Below are positions 26,487 to 35,371 of a stretch of DNA of 64,000 nt, piece by piece (position 1 is the first letter of the stretch; every line of letters starts with the position of its first letter). Made by a program: the position numbers and the translations under genes. Below the pieces are notes generated by a model. That model was not told the DNA's origin, made no database searches, and worked only from the letters and a program-made list of their open reading frames with translations. Origin of the DNA: Haemophilus_D parainfluenzae_AD (lineage in GTDB: Bacteria > Pseudomonadota > Gammaproteobacteria > Enterobacterales > Pasteurellaceae); the NCBI RefSeq assembly GCF_001679325.1, contig NZ_LZMX01000026.1; one strand, written 5' to 3'.

Positions 26487-26515
26487 TTTACAAATTTACT
26501 CTGCCCCTTTATATT
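26487..26515 (+). promoter_or_regulatory. Promoter of the solitary AfuA-like gene
   Basis: TTTACA (26487-26492), a 17-base spacer and TATATT (26510-26515) form a good sigma-70 promoter, 48 bases before the ATG. It diverges from the uvrD promoter. No CRP or Fur site was recognised here. Confidence 0.55.
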
Positions 26516-26563
26516 AGCAATATCAAATAATTACTAAACATTGACGAAGTTAAAGGAGACACA

Positions 26564-27610
26564 ATGTCAATTAAAACAACGCTAAAATTAACCGCACTTT
26601 CAGCCCTAACCGCCCTCGCGGACACTTCTCAAGCACAGGCTGAAGGCAAACTCACCGTGTATTGCAGTGTACAAAATGTAGTATGCGAAAAAGTCACGCA
26701 AGCCTTTAGTAAAAAATACAATGTAGATGCACAATTTGTACGTAATAGTACAGGCGTTGTATTAGGCAAAATTAAAGCTGAAAAAGAAAACCCACAAGCT
26801 GATTTCTGGTTTGGCGGCACTATTGAACCTCATCTTCAAGCTGCAGAATTAGGCTTACTTGAATCCTATCGTTCCCCATTACAAAAAGACATTATGCCGC
26901 AGTTTAAATCTTTAATGGAGCAACGCGGTAATTTCACCTCTGTAATTTACTTAATGGAACTTGGGATTGGGGTAAATACTAAAAAATTAAAAGAACTAAA
27001 TATTCCTGCACCAAAATGTTATGCGGATCTGATAAAACCCGAATATCAAGGACAAATTCAATATCCGGATCCACGCGTTTCAGGTACGGGGTATTCACTT
27101 ATCAGTACTTTTTCTACATTATGGGGAGAAGAAAAAGCTTTCAATTATTTGAAAAAATTAGAACCTAATCTCATGCAACATACCAAAACTGGTCTTGCGA
27201 GCAACTATTTAGCAAATGGTACCGTAGCAATTGATTTAGGTTTTATGTTGGTTTATCCGCGTGAGAAGAAAAACGGTGCACCCGTTGAAGGGATTCTACC
27301 ATGCGAAGGCGTAGGCTATTCTTTAGGCGGAGCTAGTATTATTAAAGGAGCAAGAAACCTCGATAATGCTAAACTGTTTATGGATTTTGTGCTAAGCAAA
27401 GAAGCGCAAGAAATTCCGTGGCGAGAATCTGACTCTTATCAACTTCCAACCAATATCCATGCTCAACCTGCACCAGGTTTCCTGCCGGCTAGCAAATTAA
27501 AACTCGTGGATATTGATTTTATGAAATTTGGTACAGATCAAGAAGGTAAACGTCTCACCCAACGTTGGGTTTCTGAAGTACTCTTAGAGAGTAAATCGCC
27601 AAAAGAATAA
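26564..27610 (+). CDS. Solitary AfuA-like periplasmic binding protein with altered ligand site
   Basis: A 348-residue paralogue of the two afuA products: same four cysteines (YCSVQNVVC, PKCY, LPCEG), same fold landmarks (NPQADFWFGGT, SGTGYS, IIKGARNLDNAKLF). The His-Asp pair and Glu expected in AfuA are replaced by Leu229, Val230 and Ser253, while the small hydroxyl-rich loop VRNSTGV on the phosphate side remains. The signal peptide is unusual, with a hydrophobic core broken by ADTS before AQA. AAAGGAG precedes the ATG. No permease or ATPase is adjacent, so it would have to use AfuBC encoded about 12 kb away, or act otherwise. Ligand unknown. Confidence 0.75.
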   Translation: MSIKTTLKLTALSALTALADTSQAQAEGKLTVYCSVQNVVCEKVTQAFSKKYNVDAQFVRNSTGVVLGKIKAEKENPQADFWFGGTIEPHLQAAELGLLESYRSPLQKDIMPQFKSLMEQRGNFTSVIYLMELGIGVNTKKLKELNIPAPKCYADLIKPEYQGQIQYPDPRVSGTGYSLISTFSTLWGEEKAFNYLKKLEPNLMQHTKTGLASNYLANGTVAIDLGFMLVYPREKKNGAPVEGILPCEGVGYSLGGASIIKGARNLDNAKLFMDFVLSKEAQEIPWRESDSYQLPTNIHAQPAPGFLPASKLKLVDIDFMKFGTDQEGKRLTQRWVSEVLLESKSPKE

Positions 27611-27621
27611 AAGAAATAAAC

Positions 27622-27668
27622 AAAAAGTGCGGTCAAAAATCGTCGTGTTTTTGGCCGCATTTGTTTTT
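27622..27668. terminator. Bidirectional degenerate USS-pair terminator
   Basis: AAAAAGTGCGGTCAAAAA faces TTTTTGGCCGCATTTG, the second arm being a decayed USS, with a T-run after it. It lies between the convergent solitary binding-protein gene and fdhD. Confidence 0.65.
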
Positions 27669-27679
27669 AATAGATAAAA

Positions 27680-28489
27680 CTAAACTAAAACCAACCGCTC
27701 TTTACCCGCATAGATATTGGCTTTTCCTGGGCGCGCAAAGCCAATAAGGGAAAGATTGTGTTGTTCAGCCATATTCACCGCAAGATCTGTCGCGGCAGAA
27801 ATCGCAACAAGTAACTCGATACCACAAGCCACTGATTTTTGAACCATTTCATAACTGGCGCGACTCGAAACCAGCACAAACCCTTGTGGTTGATTTTGTT
27901 TAGCATGCCAGCCGATTAATTTATCTAGTGCCACATGTCGCCCTACATCTTCTCGAATTGCCAATAGATTACCAGATAAATCAAAAAAGGCAGCTGCATG
28001 TGTTGCCCCTGTTTCTTTTCCGAGTGTTTGATTAGCTTGTAATTGCTCTAAGCAGCCATCTAATAAATTTAAATTAAATTGGAAAGTACGGTCTAATTTT
28101 GGCAATTTTTTATAGACTTGTGAAATTTGTTCTGTACCACAAATGCCACATCCCGTTCTTCCCGTTAAAGTACGACGATGATCTTTTAATGCGACAAATT
28201 GGCGGCTAGATAATTCAATTTGTACTTCAATACCATTACACACTTCTACCACATCAATGCCATAAATATCCGCTTTTTTCTCAATAATGCCTTCAGCTAA
28301 TGAAAAGCCTAAAGCAAAATCCTCTAAATCTTGTGGAGAGCACATCATAACAGTATGCGCAATACCATTATAGACAAGTGAAACAGGAACTTCCGCCGCC
28401 AGACTATCTTGCTTTTCAATAAAAAGTGCGGTTGGATTTTCGGGTATTTTTTTTAAGAAATTAATCGTTTTGTTGATTATCCAGTGCAT
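27680..28489 (-). CDS. fdhD: Formate dehydrogenase accessory sulfurtransferase FdhD
   Basis: Transfers sulfur from IscS to the molybdenum cofactor, which formate dehydrogenase needs for activity. About 269 residues from the ATG at 28489, preceded by GGGAAAA; an in-frame ATG at 28519 has no ribosome site. The catalytic CxxC motif is present in GRTGCGICGTEQ (Cys114 and Cys117). Late landmarks are AIREDVGRHVALDK and LVSSRASYEMVQK. It diverges from the formate dehydrogenase operon and shares its regulatory gap. A USS core lies near the N-terminal codons. Confidence 0.95.
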   Translation of the reverse strand: MHWIINKTINFLKKIPENPTALFIEKQDSLAAEVPVSLVYNGIAHTVMMCSPQDLEDFALGFSLAEGIIEKKADIYGIDVVEVCNGIEVQIELSSRQFVALKDHRRTLTGRTGCGICGTEQISQVYKKLPKLDRTFQFNLNLLDGCLEQLQANQTLGKETGATHAAAFFDLSGNLLAIREDVGRHVALDKLIGWHAKQNQPQGFVLVSSRASYEMVQKSVACGIELLVAISAATDLAVNMAEQHNLSLIGFARPGKANIYAGKERLVLV

Positions 28490-28555
28490 AATGTTTTCCC
28501 AATAAAATATCTGTATCAAAAATGTTACTTTTTTTTAACAAAAAATATTTATTTT

Positions 28556-28569
28556 GTGATCTAGCTCAA
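28556..28569. promoter_or_regulatory. FNR/CRP-like site in the fdhD-fdxG gap
   Basis: GTGATCTAGCTCAA matches the FNR consensus TTGAT-N4-ATCAA at 8 of 10 bases and also resembles a CRP half site (TGTGA). It lies 67-80 bases upstream of fdhD and about 200 upstream of fdxG. Anaerobic control of formate dehydrogenase by FNR is known in E. coli; here it is an inference from the motif only. Confidence 0.45.
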
Positions 28570-28763
28570 CTTTTTAAGCGACTATAACAAGTATTGATTA
28601 TAGATTTTTAGTTAAAAAATAGTTAAAATTATTCCGTTTAAATTGGTCATTTTTTATAATCAATTTAATGGTTGATGGTTATTTTAACTAAATCAAATAA
28701 ATTATCTATACGAATTTATACTATCAAAATATCTTGACGGTTCGCCGTTATGAAGGAGTGATT

Positions 28764-31700
28764 ATGCAGGTCTCTAGACGTAAGTTCTTTAAGATCTGTG
28801 CAGGTGGTATGGCGGGGACGTCTGCGGCAATGTTGGGCTTTGCACCCTCATCTGTCTTAGCGGCACCACGTGAATACAAATTATTACGGGCTTTTGAATC
28901 CCGTAACACCTGTACATATTGTGCAGTGAGCTGTGGTATGTTGTTATATAGCACAGGCAAACCTTACGATGCTTTAAGCAGCCATACAGGCACCAATACC
29001 CGTTCTAAATTATTCCACCTTGAAGGTGACCCAGACCATCCGGTAAGCCGTGGTGCGTTATGTCCTAAAGGTGCTGGCGCGTTAGACTATGTTAATAGTG
29101 AAAGCCGTGCATTATACCCTGAATATCGAGCACCGGGTTCTGACAAATGGGTTCGTCTTTCTTGGGAAGAAGCGATCAAACGCGTTTCTCGTTTATTAAA
29201 AGATGACCGTGATGCGAACTTCGTTGAAAAAGACGCAAGTGGCAAAACGGTTAACCGTTGGACAACCACAGGTATTATGACCGCCTCTGCCATGAGCAAC
29301 GAGGCCGCACTTCTTACTCATAAATGGGTGCGGATGTTGGGCATAGTGCCGATGTGTAACCAAGCAAATACTTGACACGGACCAACGGTAGCAAGTCTTG
29401 CTCCATCATTTGGTCGCGGTGCCATGACAAACAACTGGGTTGACATCAAAAACGCCAATCTTATTATTGTTCAAGGTGGTAACCCTGCTGAAGCTCACCC
29501 TGTTGGCTTCCGTTGGGCGATCGAAGCGAAGAAAAACGGTGCGAAAATCATCGTGGTTGACCCTCGCTTTAACCGTACAGCTTCTGTAGCTGACCTTCAT
29601 GCACCAATTCGTTCCGGTTCTGATATCGCATTCTTAATGGGTGTGATCCGTTACTTATTGGAAACGAATCAAATTCAACACGAATACGTTAAACACTATA
29701 CCAATGCTTCATTCTTAGTCGATGAAGGTTTCAAATTTGAAGATGGTTTATTCGTAGGTTTTGATGAAGAAAAACACACTTACGATAAATCTAAATGGAA
29801 TTACCAATTTGATGAAAATGGTAATGCTAAACGTGATATGACCTTACAAGATCCACGTTGTGTGATTAATATCTTGAAAGATCACGTTTCTCGCTATACC
29901 CCAGAAATAGTTGAACGTATTACCGGTGTTAAGCAAAAACTCTTCTTACAAATCTGTGAAGAAATTGGTAAAACCTCTGCACCGAATAAAACCATGACGC
30001 ACTTATATGCGTTAGGCTTTACCGAGCACACTATCGGTACACAAAATATTCGTTCAATGGCAATGATCCAATTACTCTTAGGTAATATGGGGATGCCCGG
30101 TGGCGGTATTAATGCATTACGTGGACACTCAAACGTACAAGGTACAACAGATATGGGCTTATTGCCGATGTCTTTACCGGGTTATATGCGTTTGCCGAAT
30201 GATAAAGATACGTCTTACGAACAATACATTAATGCGATTACGCCAAAAGATATCGTACCAAACCAAGTGAACTACTATCGTAATACATCGAAATTCTTCG
30301 TCAGTATGATGAAAACGTTCTATGGTGATAAAGCAACCAAAGAAAATGGTTGGGGTTTCGATTTCTTACCAAAAGCAGACCGCTTATACGACCCTATCAC
30401 TCATGTTAAGTTAATGAATGATGGCAAATTGAGCGGTTGGATTTTACAAGGTTTCAACGTATTAAACTCATTACCGAACAAAAACAAAACTGTTGCGGGT
30501 ATGAGCAAATTGAAATTCTTAATCGTGATGGATCCGCTTCAAACTGAATCTTCTGAATTCTGGAAAAACTTTGGTGAATCAAACAATGTGAACCCAGCAG
30601 ATATTCAAACTGAAGTATTCCGTTTACCAACCACCTGTTTCGCAGAAGAAGATGGTTCTATTGCTAACTCTGGTCGTTGGGCTCAATGGCACTGGAAAGG
30701 CTGTGACCAACCAGGTGAAGCATTACCAGATGTTGAAATTCTTTCTATGATTCGTGAAGAAATGCATCACCTTTATCAAAAAGAAGGTGGTCGTGGTATC
30801 GAATCTTTCGAAGCGATGACTTGGAACTATGCTCAGCCACATTCACCAAGTTCTGTAGAATTAGCGAAAGAATTGAACGGTTACGCACTTGCTGACCTTC
30901 TCGATGCAGATGGCAACGTCATGTATAAAAAAGGTCAATTACTTAACGGATTCGCTCACTTACGTGATGATGGTACCACCTCATCAGGTAACTGGATCTA
31001 TGTGGGTCAATGGACTGAAAAAGGTAACCAAACCGCAAACCGTGACAACTCTGACCCATCAGGTTTAGGTTGTACATTAGGTTGGGGCTTCGCATGGCCA
31101 GCAAACCGTCGTATCCTTTACAGCCGTGCTTCACTTGATATTAACGGTAATCCTTGGGATAAACACCGTCAATTAATCAAATGGAACGGTAAAAACTGGA
31201 ACTGGTTAGATGTAGCTGACTATGGCACACAACCACCGGGTTCTGATGCAGGTCCATTTATTATGTCCGCAGAAGGTGTTGGCCGTCTATTCGCTGTAGA
31301 TAAAATTGCGAATGGTCCTATGCCTGAGCACTATGAACCAATTGAAAGTCCGATTGACACTAACCCACTACACCCAAGTGTCGTCTCTGATCCGACTGTT
31401 CGTATTTATAAAGAAGACCGTGAATTTATCGGTTCAAACAAAGACTTCCCTTATGTGGCAACGACTTATCGTTTGACCGAGCACTTCCACAGTTGGACGG
31501 CTCAATCTGCCTTAAATATCATCGCTCAACCACAACAATTCGTGGAAATTGGTGAAAAATTAGCCGCAGAAAAAGGCATCCAAAAAGGTGATATGGTGAA
31601 AATTACTTCTCGCCGTGGCTACATTAAAGCCGTTGCAGTGGTAACGAAACGTTTGAAAGATTTAGAAGTAGACGGACGTACCGTACATCACGTGGGGATT

Positions 31701-31847
31701 CCAATTCACTGGAATATGAAAGCCTTAAATGGTAAAGGTAACCGTGGTTTCTCCACCAACACCTTAACACCATCTTGGGGTGAAGCAGTCACTCAAACAC
31801 CAGAATATAAAACATTCTTGGTAAACATTGAGAAAGCGGAGGCATAA
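28764..31847 (+). CDS. fdxG: Selenocysteine-containing formate dehydrogenase alpha subunit (UGA at 29373-29375 read as Sec)
   Basis: The molybdopterin catalytic subunit of periplasm-facing formate dehydrogenase (FdnG/FdoG type), 1027 residues with Sec at position 204. A twin-arginine signal (SRRKFFKICAGG) starts at residue 4; a 4Fe-4S cluster site follows (CTYCAVSCGML, then CPKG). The in-frame TGA lies in the context NQANT-Sec-HGPTVAS, identical in layout to the E. coli enzymes, and a SECIS hairpin follows at once. After the TGA the frame continues without interruption to 31847. AAGGAG is 7 bases before the ATG at 28764. It is the first gene of an operon with the beta and gamma subunits. Not a pseudogene. 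Confidence 0.96.
29373..29417 (+). promoter_or_regulatory. Bacterial SECIS element of the formate dehydrogenase mRNA
   Basis: Eleven bases after the UGA begins an apical hairpin (29387-29404): GG pairs with CC, a bulged U, then AGCA pairs with UGCU around an AGUCU loop. The bulged U and the loop GU are the bases SelB needs in E. coli. A lower stem pairs GACCAA (29380-29385) with TTGGTC (29410-29415). Compared with the E. coli hairpin as I recall it, one pair has changed from U-A to A-U, keeping the structure. Confidence 0.9.
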
Positions 31848-31848
31848 T

Positions 31849-32784
31849 ATGGCAGGAAGTGGTCAAGGCGTTCAATCGCAAGACATTATCAAGGTCTCCG
31901 CTACGTCTGGTTTAACACCAGCACCTCAAGCGCGTGATCATAAAGTTGAAGTCGCAAAATTAATCGACGTATCCACCTGTATCGGTTGTAAAGCCTGTCA
32001 GGTGGGCTGTTCAGAGTGGAATGACATCCGTTCTGATGTTAATGCTCAATGTGTGGGAATCTACGATAACCCTGTAGATCTCAACGCAAAAGCATGGACG
32101 GTAATGCGCTTCAACGAAGTTGAAGAAAATGATCGTTTAGAATGGTTAATCCGTAAAGATGGTTGTATGCACTGTTCAGAACCAGGCTGTTTAAAAGCTT
32201 GTCCTGCACCAGGCGCAATTATCCAATATGCGAACGGTATCGTGGATTTCCAATCAGATAAATGTATCGGTTGTGGTTACTGTATCGCAGGTTGTCCGTT
32301 CAACATTCCACGTATGAACCCAGAAGACAACCGTGTGTACAAATGTACCCTTTGTGTGGATCGTGTTTCTGTGGGCCAAGAACCGGCTTGCGTGAAAACA
32401 TGTCCAACCGGTGCAATTCGTTTTGGTTCTAAAGAAGAGATGAAACTCTACGCAGAACAACGTGTTGCAGACTTAAAAGCACGTGGTTATGAAAATGCAG
32501 GTATCTACGACCCTGAAGGCGTCGGCGGTACACACGTAATGTATGTATTACACCATGCGGATAAACCTGAGCTTTATTCTGGTCTTCCAAAAGATCCAAA
32601 AGTTGACCTCACAGTCACCCTTTGGAAAGATGTCTTGAAACCGGTAGCTGCTGTAGCAATGGGTGGTCTAGCACTTGCTGAAATCGCTCACTACTTAGCT
32701 GTGGGTCCAAACGTTGAAGAAGACGTAGAAGATCATCACCATGAATTTGAAGAAGAAGATAAAAAAGGGGGCAAAGATGAGTAA
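31849..32784 (+). CDS. fdxH: Formate dehydrogenase iron-sulfur beta subunit
   Basis: A 311-residue subunit carrying four 4Fe-4S clusters: cysteine groups CIGCKACQVGC, CMHCSEPGCLKAC, CIGCGYCIAGC and CTLCVDRV...CVKTC. A single C-terminal helix (about 268-290) anchors it to the membrane, and the tail is rich in His and acidic residues (DVEDHHHEFEEEDKKGG). It passes electrons from the alpha subunit to the cytochrome b subunit. The ATG at 31849 follows the fdxG stop by one base, with GGAGG upstream. Confidence 0.96.
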   Translation: MAGSGQGVQSQDIIKVSATSGLTPAPQARDHKVEVAKLIDVSTCIGCKACQVGCSEWNDIRSDVNAQCVGIYDNPVDLNAKAWTVMRFNEVEENDRLEWLIRKDGCMHCSEPGCLKACPAPGAIIQYANGIVDFQSDKCIGCGYCIAGCPFNIPRMNPEDNRVYKCTLCVDRVSVGQEPACVKTCPTGAIRFGSKEEMKLYAEQRVADLKARGYENAGIYDPEGVGGTHVMYVLHHADKPELYSGLPKDPKVDLTVTLWKDVLKPVAAVAMGGLALAEIAHYLAVGPNVEEDVEDHHHEFEEEDKKGGKDE

Positions 32785-33493
32785 GATTGAGATTAGCAAT
32801 GATACTCGAATCATTCGTCATAGAACGCCTGCTCGTTTTAGCCACTGGTTACTTGTAATCTGCTTCTTTATGACGATGTTCACTGGTGTGGCATTCTTCT
32901 TCCCGGATTTTGCGTGGTTAACTGAGATTTTAGGTACTCCGCAACTGGCTCGAGCAATTCACCCGTTCACCGGTATCATTATGTTCGTTGCCTTTATTTT
33001 CCTCGGCTATCTTTACTGGGATCACAACATTCCAGAGAAAAACGATATTCGTTGGTTAAAAGGCATCATTGAAGTATTAAAAGGGAATGAGCATGCTGTT
33101 GCAGATAACGGCAAGTATAACCTTGGTCAAAAAATGTTGTTCTGGACATTGAACTTGGCGATGGTCACTTTACTTGTAACCGGTATCATTATGTGGCGTC
33201 AGTATTTCTCGCACTACTTCTCTATTCCGGTATTGCGTTTTGCGATTTTCCTTCACTCTCTAAGTGCATTCATGTTGTTCACTGGTATTTTGGTACACAT
33301 GTACATGGCATTCTGGATTAAAGGATCTATTCGCGGTATTGTGGAAGGTTGGGTAACCGTTCGTTGGGCGAAAAAACACCACCCGAAATGGTATCGAGAT
33401 GAAGTACTTCCTAAGCTAGAAGAAGACCTTGAAAATGAAGCTGAAGGTAAAAAAGTAAAAACCAAAGCATTGTTCAAAGGTATCAATGGCTAA
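32777..33493 (+). CDS. fdxI: Formate dehydrogenase cytochrome b556 gamma subunit
   Basis: A 238-residue inner-membrane subunit with four helices that binds two b hemes and reduces menaquinone. Conserved histidines are visible in RHRTPARFSHWLL, ARAIHPFTG, FLHSLSAFML and VHMYMAFW. Its start (32777) overlaps the fdxH stop by 8 bases and has GGGG upstream, so it is translationally coupled. A longer in-frame reading to 32741 would fall inside fdxH and is rejected. Confidence 0.95.
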   Translation: MSKIEISNDTRIIRHRTPARFSHWLLVICFFMTMFTGVAFFFPDFAWLTEILGTPQLARAIHPFTGIIMFVAFIFLGYLYWDHNIPEKNDIRWLKGIIEVLKGNEHAVADNGKYNLGQKMLFWTLNLAMVTLLVTGIIMWRQYFSHYFSIPVLRFAIFLHSLSAFMLFTGILVHMYMAFWIKGSIRGIVEGWVTVRWAKKHHPKWYRDEVLPKLEEDLENEAEGKKVKTKALFKGING

Positions 33494-33497
33494 AATC

Positions 33498-33529
33498 AAA
33501 AAGTGCGGTTAAAATTGACCGCACTTTTT
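33498..33529 (+). terminator. USS-pair terminator after fdxI
   Basis: AAAAAGTGCGGTT and GACCGCACTTTTT form a strong stem followed by CTT. It ends the fdxGHI unit or partly limits read-through into fdhE, 24 bases later. Confidence 0.8.
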
Positions 33530-33553
33530 CTTATCAATACTTAAGAGACTATT

Positions 33554-34462
33554 ATGAGTATCAAAATCTTATCTGCAGACGAAATCAAACAAAAAAAGAA
33601 TTCATACGATATTCCACCTGTTTTGTTTGCTAATCCTAAAAATCTTTATCAACGTCGTGCAAAACGTTTAAGAGAATTAGCAAAAGATCATCCATTGGCT
33701 GATTATTTACTCTTTGCTGCAGATGTTGTGGAAAGCCAATTAAGCGTATTTGAAAAAAATCCATTAGAAACAGAGCAATTCGATAACTTAAATGAAATCG
33801 AGCCGTTAAATGCTAAAACATTTAAACGTTCTGGCATCTGGATTGAATACCTGAAAGAAATTTTACATAGCATTAAACCCAAAGCGAATGAACGGGTTGT
33901 TGCTACCATTGAAAATCTAGAAAAAGCTTCAGAGAAAGAGCTTGAGGAAATGGCTACTCATCTTTTAAGCCAAGAATTTAATTTAGTGAGCACCGATAAA
34001 GCTGTCTTTATCTGGGCGGCACTTTCTCTTTATTGGTTACAATTGGCTCAACAAATTCCTCATAACAGCCGCCAAGAAGGGACTGACAATCTACATTACT
34101 GTCCTGTTTGTGGTTCGGCCCCTGTTGCGAGCGTGGTGCATATTGGCACATCACAAGGTTTACGTTATTTACACTGTAGCCTTTGTGAAAGCGAGTGGAA
34201 TTTAGTGCGTGCACAATGTACTAACTGCAATGAACATAAAAATCTCGAATTGTGGTCATTAAATGAAGAACTTGCACTCATTCGTGCTGAAACCTGTGGT
34301 GATTGCCAAAGCTACTTAAAAATCATGTTCCAAGAAAAAGATCCGAACGTTGAAGCGGTAGCGGATGATTTGGCATCTATTTTCTTAGATATTGAAATGG
34401 AAGAAAAAGGCTTCGCACGCAGTGGATTAAATCCATTTGTCTTCCCTGCAGAAGAAGTGTAA
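33554..34462 (+). CDS. fdhE: Formate dehydrogenase accessory protein FdhE
   Basis: A 302-residue cytoplasmic protein needed for maturation of the respiratory formate dehydrogenase; the E. coli protein binds iron through rubredoxin-like CxxC pairs and contacts the catalytic subunit. Four CxxC motifs are visible in the C-terminal half: CPVCGSAPVAS, CSLCESEWN, CTNCNEH and CGDCQSY. It follows the fdx structural genes after a USS hairpin. Confidence 0.95.
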   Translation: MSIKILSADEIKQKKNSYDIPPVLFANPKNLYQRRAKRLRELAKDHPLADYLLFAADVVESQLSVFEKNPLETEQFDNLNEIEPLNAKTFKRSGIWIEYLKEILHSIKPKANERVVATIENLEKASEKELEEMATHLLSQEFNLVSTDKAVFIWAALSLYWLQLAQQIPHNSRQEGTDNLHYCPVCGSAPVASVVHIGTSQGLRYLHCSLCESEWNLVRAQCTNCNEHKNLELWSLNEELALIRAETCGDCQSYLKIMFQEKDPNVEAVADDLASIFLDIEMEEKGFARSGLNPFVFPAEEV

Positions 34463-34482
34463 TGTCTTACTTTTTAGATAAA

Positions 34483-34513
34483 CAAAGTGCGGTCAAAATT
34501 GACCGCACTTTTG
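34483..34513. terminator. Bidirectional USS-pair terminator between fdhE and rimI
   Basis: CAAAGTGCGGTC and GACCGCACTTTTG are near-perfect arms joined by AAAATT. It separates convergent genes. Confidence 0.8.
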
Positions 34514-34517
34514 CATT

Positions 34518-34958
34518 CTAGAGATAACATGCCATCATAACAGCATTTTCTCGTCCACCATCCGGTTTCGGGTAATAATTCTTACGAATATCAACCTCAT
34601 TAAACCCTAGTTTTTCATAAAGAAAACGAGCGGGATTCGATTCACGCACTTCAAGCCAAAGGGTTTGAATACCTTTATCTTTAAGCGTATCCATTAAACC
34701 TTGCAATAAAAACGAACCGTAGCCCTTTCCTTGTTGAGCCGGATCTATCGCAATATTGAATAATGTGGCTTCATCTAATACCGTCTGGCAAATGGCAAAA
34801 CCAAGTACTTGCTCTTTTTCCACTAATTTTAGATTAAGATAACGTTCGCCGACATTATTTTTCAAGGTTCCCAATGACCAAGGCACAAGATGCGCAACTT
34901 GTTCAATTTCATATAAGCGATCCATATCGCATTCTTCAATAGGAAATAGAGAAGGCAT
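34518..34958 (-). CDS. rimI: Ribosomal protein S18-alanine N-acetyltransferase RimI
   Basis: A GNAT acetyltransferase that acetylates the N-terminal alanine of ribosomal protein S18. 146 residues from the ATG at 34958, close to E. coli RimI (148). VLDEATLFNIAIDPAQQGKGYG holds the acetyl-CoA loop (QGKGYG), followed by TLWLEVRESN and YEKLGFNEVDIRKNYY. An in-frame TTG at 34988 would overlap holD and is rejected. It begins 5 bases after the holD stop; the holD-rimI order is conserved in enteric bacteria. Confidence 0.94.
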   Translation of the reverse strand: MPSLFPIEECDMDRLYEIEQVAHLVPWSLGTLKNNVGERYLNLKLVEKEQVLGFAICQTVLDEATLFNIAIDPAQQGKGYGSFLLQGLMDTLKDKGIQTLWLEVRESNPARFLYEKLGFNEVDIRKNYYPKPDGGRENAVMMACYL

Positions 34959-34963
34959 AATGA

Positions 34964-35368
34964 TTAAATTTGTTGGATTTGTTGCCAAAGCTCACGCTTA
35001 GCTTGGTTATCTTGCTGAAATTGTTGCCAATCAACGGAGCGATAAATACGCTCTGCATTTAAGCAATAAGGCAACGTGCGGTCGATTTCATCAGCATTTT
35101 CAGCTAATAACCAATACCGCACAGAATGTTGTAATGTGATATGTTGAATTTGATCAAAATTCAAACAAAGGCAATCTTCTTTATTTAACTCAAGTGCAAG
35201 TCGAACATCTGAAAAAAGTGGGGAGTTAGATACATTATCTTTCGCCACCACAATAAATTTCACTTGCTCAGACACACTCACACCAACCGCCCCTTGTAAT
35301 ACTTCTGGACGATGGAGCTGCCAACGGGTTATCCCCATTTCATTTAAAAGAAGATTGCGTCTATCCAT
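34964..35368 (-). CDS. holD: DNA polymerase III psi subunit
   Basis: The psi subunit links the clamp loader to chi and single-strand binding protein. 134 residues, normal for HolD. The N-terminus MDRRNLLLNEMGITRWQLHRPEVLQG matches the family's gamma-complex-binding segment and YWLLAENADEIDR the later core. It begins 3 bases after the lipoprotein stop and precedes rimI, so the three form one operon. Confidence 0.9.
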   Translation of the reverse strand: MDRRNLLLNEMGITRWQLHRPEVLQGAVGVSVSEQVKFIVVAKDNVSNSPLFSDVRLALELNKEDCLCLNFDQIQHITLQHSVRYWLLAENADEIDRTLPYCLNAERIYRSVDWQQFQQDNQAKRELWQQIQQI

Positions 35369-35371
35369 AGA

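Noticed and set aside
29406..29600. Minus-strand open frames inside the formate dehydrogenase genes and similar antisense frames elsewhere
   Set aside because: They lie opposite strongly conserved genes, lack ribosome sites and show no recognisable protein features.
28764..31847. Formate dehydrogenase alpha subunit looks like two genes or a nonsense pseudogene split by TGA at 29373
   Set aside because: The TGA is in the conserved Sec position, followed by a well-formed SECIS hairpin, and the frame continues intact on both sides.
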